DNA of 16,248 nt from Synergistes sp. (lineage in GTDB: Bacteria; Synergistota; Synergistia; Synergistales; Synergistaceae): positions 1 through 16,248 of the forward strand of contig JAEEYY010000180.1 in NCBI GenBank assembly GCA_016288355.1. Reading direction: 5' to 3'. The position numbers were made by a program, and so were the translations under genes. Below, piece after piece: positions 13,968 to 16,248 of the stretch. The notes beneath the pieces were generated by a model. The model ran no database searches. It was given only the letters and a program-made list of their open reading frames with translations, and was not told where the DNA came from. Each line of letters begins with the position of its first letter. Position 1 is the first letter of the stretch.

Positions 13968-14258
13968 TTATTCAGCCTCCTCTTCGGTGGCGCCCAGTAT
14001 AGGAGCCCTCTTAACTATCTCAAGGACCTCCCAGCGCTTTCTGGCGCTCAGGGGGCGGGTCTCGCCTATCTTGACCGTATCGCCGACGCGGCAGTCGTTC
14101 GTCTCGTCGTGCGCCATAAACTTCTTTGAACGGAGAACGGGCTTCCCGTAGAGCTTGTGTTTTGCCATACGGTCAACACGCACGACGATGGTCTTTTCCA
14201 TCTTGTCGCTTACAACGACTCCGGCACGAACCTTACGATGTGCTGTGCGTTCTTCCAT
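13968..14258 (-). CDS. rpsQ: 30S ribosomal protein S17
   Basis: S17 is a primary 16S rRNA binder with an OB fold. The 96-residue product shows RAGVVVSDKMEKTIVVRVDR, KHKLYGKPVLRSKKFMAHDE and GDTVKIGETRPLSARKRWEV. It has a slightly longer N terminus (MEERTAHRK) and an acidic C-terminal end (ATEEEAE) compared with the common 84-90 residues. It lies six bases after rpmC. Confidence 0.98.
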   Translation of the reverse strand: MEERTAHRKVRAGVVVSDKMEKTIVVRVDRMAKHKLYGKPVLRSKKFMAHDETNDCRVGDTVKIGETRPLSARKRWEVLEIVKRAPILGATEEEAE

Positions 14259-14264
14259 CGCCGG

Positions 14265-14480
14265 TTACCTCCTTGCTCCTGCACGTTCCATACCCGCTTC
14301 TTTTTCTGTGATGATCGTAAGAATACGGGCGATCGTCTTTTTTACTTCTCTTATTCTTCCTGAGTTGCTCAGCTGCCCGATCGCGTTCTGAAAACGGAGG
14401 TTGAAGAGCTCCTCTTTATATTCCCTGTGCTTATCCTTAAGTTCAGCTACGCTGAGCTCGCGAAGTTCTTTGGTCTCCAT
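14265..14480 (-). CDS. rpmC: 50S ribosomal protein L29
   Basis: L29 is a two-helix protein at the tunnel exit that helps dock trigger factor and SRP. The 71-residue product, METKELRELSVAELKDKHRE onward, has ELFNLRFQNAIGQLSNSGRI, the L29 signature region, and a basic tail. The ATG is two bases after the rplP stop. Confidence 0.97.
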   Translation of the reverse strand: METKELRELSVAELKDKHREYKEELFNLRFQNAIGQLSNSGRIREVKKTIARILTIITEKEAGMERAGARR

Positions 14481-14482
14481 TT

Positions 14483-14902
14483 TTATTCACCTGCTCCCTC
14501 TCGGGTCAGCATCTTTACCTTGATGGGGAGTTTGAACGCTGCGGTGCGGAAAGCCTGCTCCGCCACCTCGCGCGGGACTCCTGCGATCTCAAACATGACC
14601 CTTCCGCGCTTGACAGCAGCGGTCCAGTATTCCACGTTACCCTTACCTTTACCCATACGGGTCTCAAGAGGCTTTTCGGTAACAGGGCGATCCGGGAAGA
14701 TTCTGATCCATATCTTCCCGCCTTTTTTCATCTTACGGCTGATAGAAACGCGGACTGCTTCTATCTGGCGTGCGGTTATCCAGCCGTTCTCACAGGCCTG
14801 CAGGCCGTATTCGCCGAAATCGATCTCAGTTGCGCCTTTGCTGTAGCCGCGAAGGGCAGTCAGATGAGGTTTGCGGTATTTAACTCTTTTTGGTGCAAGC
14901 AT
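14483..14902 (-). CDS. rplP: 50S ribosomal protein L16
   Basis: L16 shapes the A-site region of the large subunit. The 139-residue product begins MLAPKRVKYRKPHLTALRGY and contains GLQACENGWITARQIEAVRV, RKMKKGGKIWIRIFPDRPVT, RMGKGKGNVEYWTAAVKRGR and MFEIAGVPREVAEQAFRTAA, all family hallmarks, including the arginine-rich loop that is hydroxylated in some bacteria. It starts six bases after rpsC. Confidence 0.98.
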   Translation of the reverse strand: MLAPKRVKYRKPHLTALRGYSKGATEIDFGEYGLQACENGWITARQIEAVRVSISRKMKKGGKIWIRIFPDRPVTEKPLETRMGKGKGNVEYWTAAVKRGRVMFEIAGVPREVAEQAFRTAAFKLPIKVKMLTREGAGE

Positions 14903-14908
14903 ACCAGA

Positions 14909-15580
14909 CTACCCCCTCTCCTTAGTCACAGGCTCGGTCTCACGCGGCCGCTGCTCCATGACTTCTCCTTTGTAGATCCAGACCTTGATGCCGATGACTC
15001 CGTATATCGTACGTGCTTCTGAAAAACCGTAGTTGATATCGGCCCTGAGCGTGGAAAGCGGAAGCTGTCCTTCAAGATACCATTCGGTGCGGGCTATTTC
15101 GGCGCCTCCGAGGCGTCCGCTGCACTGGATCTTGATACCTTTAGCGCCTGATTTCATAGCGCGGAATATCGACTGTTTCATAGCGCGGCGGAAGCTGACC
15201 CTGCGCTCCAGAGATGAAGCGACGCCTTCCGCTACGACCTGAGCCTCGATATCAGGATTTTTCATTTCCTGAATGTTAATCATGACCCGGTTGCCGGTCA
15301 TAGCCTGGAGTTCTTCACGAACAGCCTGTATCTCGGCTCCCTGCTTGCCGATCACGACACCAGGCCGTGCGGTCCAAACCGTGAAACGCATAACGTCTCC
15401 GATACGCTCGATCTCCACACGGCTCACGCCGGCTTCCTTCCAGCGCTTCTTTATCCAGGTCCTGAGCTCAAGATCCTTGTGGAGATTTTTAGCGTATTTC
15501 TTGCCGTCGGCATACCAGCGGGATTCCCAGTCGTAGATAACGCCAAGTCTATAACCTACCGGGTGAACTTTCTGACCCAC
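14909..15580 (-). CDS. rpsC: 30S ribosomal protein S3
   Basis: S3 lines the mRNA entry tunnel and has helicase-related activity with S4 and S5. The 223-residue product begins MGQKVHPVGYRLGVIYDWES. It has a KH domain with the GKQG loop at 78-81 and the C-terminal domain with GRLGGAEIARTEWYLEGQLP and IKVWIYKGEV. The start is GTG at 15580-15578, with AGGAGG nine bases before. The family N terminus MGQKVHP fixes this start. It lies 14 bases after rplV. Confidence 0.98.
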   Translation of the reverse strand: MGQKVHPVGYRLGVIYDWESRWYADGKKYAKNLHKDLELRTWIKKRWKEAGVSRVEIERIGDVMRFTVWTARPGVVIGKQGAEIQAVREELQAMTGNRVMINIQEMKNPDIEAQVVAEGVASSLERRVSFRRAMKQSIFRAMKSGAKGIKIQCSGRLGGAEIARTEWYLEGQLPLSTLRADINYGFSEARTIYGVIGIKVWIYKGEVMEQRPRETEPVTKERG

Positions 15581-15589
15581 AGTCCAACC

Positions 15590-15595
15590 CCTCCT
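15590..15595 (-). promoter_or_regulatory. Ribosome binding site of rpsC, selecting a GTG start
   Basis: AGGAGG whose first base is the last base of the rplV TAA stop, nine bases before GTG 15580-15578. Confidence 0.75.
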
Positions 15596-15927
15596 TACTT
15601 CTCACACACGACCATAGTTATATGGCACGTGTGGTGTCTGAACGCATGCGCGCGCCCCTGTGCGACCGGGCGGAAACGCTTCATATAGGCCCCCTGATCG
15701 GCAACCGCGGTCTTTACGACGAGCTTGTCCATATCCAGCCCGTGGTTATGCTCCGCGTTTGCTACCGCGCTCTTCAGCACCTTTTCTGCGAAGCGCGCGG
15801 GCTTGTTCGGGGTATGTTTGAGAATCGTCAGCGCGTCCGAGGCGTTCCTGCCGCGTACGAGCACCAGTACTCTGCGTACTTTATTCGCGGAAACCCGCAG
15901 GTTTTTTGCAGATGCTTTGACTTCCAT
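15595..15927 (-). CDS. rplV: 50S ribosomal protein L22
   Basis: L22 reaches into the exit tunnel with its beta-hairpin, the site of some macrolide-resistance changes. The 110-residue product starts MEVKASAKNLRVSANKVRRV and has the hairpin end YMKRFRPVAQGRAHAFRHHT and CHITMVVCEK. It also shows VLKSAVANAEHNHGLDMDKL. The histidine-rich turn HAFRHHTCH differs from the commoner RAxRIxKRTSHI form but remains L22-like. It lies 12 bases after rpsS. Confidence 0.97.
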   Translation of the reverse strand: MEVKASAKNLRVSANKVRRVLVLVRGRNASDALTILKHTPNKPARFAEKVLKSAVANAEHNHGLDMDKLVVKTAVADQGAYMKRFRPVAQGRAHAFRHHTCHITMVVCEK

Positions 15928-15939
15928 CCCGATGTCCCC

Positions 15940-16230
15940 CTATTTCGCAGCCTTTACTTTAGTGGAACGTTCCTGTCCGGCGTGACCGCCGAATTTACGG
16001 GTGGGAGCAAATTCCCCGAGCTTGTGCCCGATCATGTTGTCACTGATATAGACAGGCACGTGGATGCGGCCGTTGTGAACCGCGATCGTATGTCCAACCA
16101 TTTCAGGCGTGATAGAGCAGGCGCGTGACCAGCTCTTCAGAACCGTTTTCTTGCCTGATTCGTTCATATCCTCAATCCTGCGCAGAAGTTTCTGATCTAC
16201 GTAGGGTCCTTTCTTAAGTGAACGAGACAT
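15940..16230 (-). CDS. rpsS: 30S ribosomal protein S19
   Basis: S19 is in the head of the small subunit and contacts S13 and A-site tRNA. The 96-residue product begins MSRSLKKGPYVDQKLLRRIE and has TVLKSWSRACSITPEMVGHT, VHNGRIHVPVYISDNMIGHK and LGEFAPTRKFGGHAG, a typical S19. AGGAGG stands nine bases before the ATG. The window ends 18 bases upstream, where rplB would be expected by synteny. Confidence 0.98.
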   Translation of the reverse strand: MSRSLKKGPYVDQKLLRRIEDMNESGKKTVLKSWSRACSITPEMVGHTIAVHNGRIHVPVYISDNMIGHKLGEFAPTRKFGGHAGQERSTKVKAAK

Positions 16231-16239
16231 TATTATTTA

Positions 16240-16245
16240 CCTCCT
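16240..16245 (-). promoter_or_regulatory. Ribosome binding site of rpsS
   Basis: AGGAGG nine bases before the rpsS ATG at 16230. A TAA follows it directly, so the end of the expected upstream gene (rplB) may overlap this site, but the frame cannot be fixed from the 18 bases present. Confidence 0.7.
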
Positions 16246-16248
16246 ACA

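Noticed and set aside
13264..14151. Plus-strand open frame of 295 codons across rplX, rplN and rpsQ
   Set aside because: It crosses three real genes in antisense, with no ribosome binding logic or recognisable domain.

Overview
This window is one continuous minus-strand gene block, transcribed from right to left. It is the lower part of the S10 ribosomal cluster followed by the complete spc and alpha clusters, with a short tail of non-ribosomal genes. Reading in the direction of transcription the order is rpsS-rplV-rpsC-rplP-rpmC-rpsQ (S10 part), rplN-rplX-rplE-rpsN-rpsH-rplF-rplR-rpsE-rpmD-rplO-secY (spc part), adk-map-KOW protein-infA-rpmJ, rpsM-rpsK-rpsD-rpoA-rplQ (alpha part), then ecfA1-ecfA2-ecfT-truA and the first 66 codons of mreB, cut by the left edge. 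I count 32 genes. No gene is supported on the plus strand, and I see no tRNA, rRNA, insertion sequence, CRISPR array or phage gene.

The layout suggests a Bacillota-like or Synergistota bacterium. The signs are adk-map-KOW-infA between secY and rpmJ, rpsD inside the alpha cluster, an ECF transporter module plus truA after rplQ, zinc-type S14, S4, L24 and L36, and a zinc-lid adenylate kinase. The balanced GC content, free use of ATA isoleucine codons, an alpha subunit with a long linker and acidic tail, and mreB right after truA make me lean to Synergistota, but this is an inference from gene order and protein style and is only moderately secure.

The genes are packed with gaps of mostly 2 to 25 bases, and several overlap (ATGA, TAATG, or 10 to 22 base overlaps). 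The ribosomal genes mostly carry strong AGGAGG-type ribosome binding sites, whereas the ECF-truA tail relies on overlaps and weak sites, which would lower its expression relative to the ribosomal genes. Five genes use non-ATG starts: rpsC GTG; rpsE, rplR, rpsK and mreB TTG. In the rplR, rpsE, rpsK and mreB cases an in-frame stop upstream rules out a longer protein.

The only intergenic stretch of any size is the 155 bases between truA and mreB. It is rich in short direct and inverted repeats, including two crossing stem possibilities, and is the only place where a new control element could hide. Otherwise this is a conserved housekeeping region and I do not see an undescribed system in it. The least understood protein is the KOW-domain protein between map and infA.
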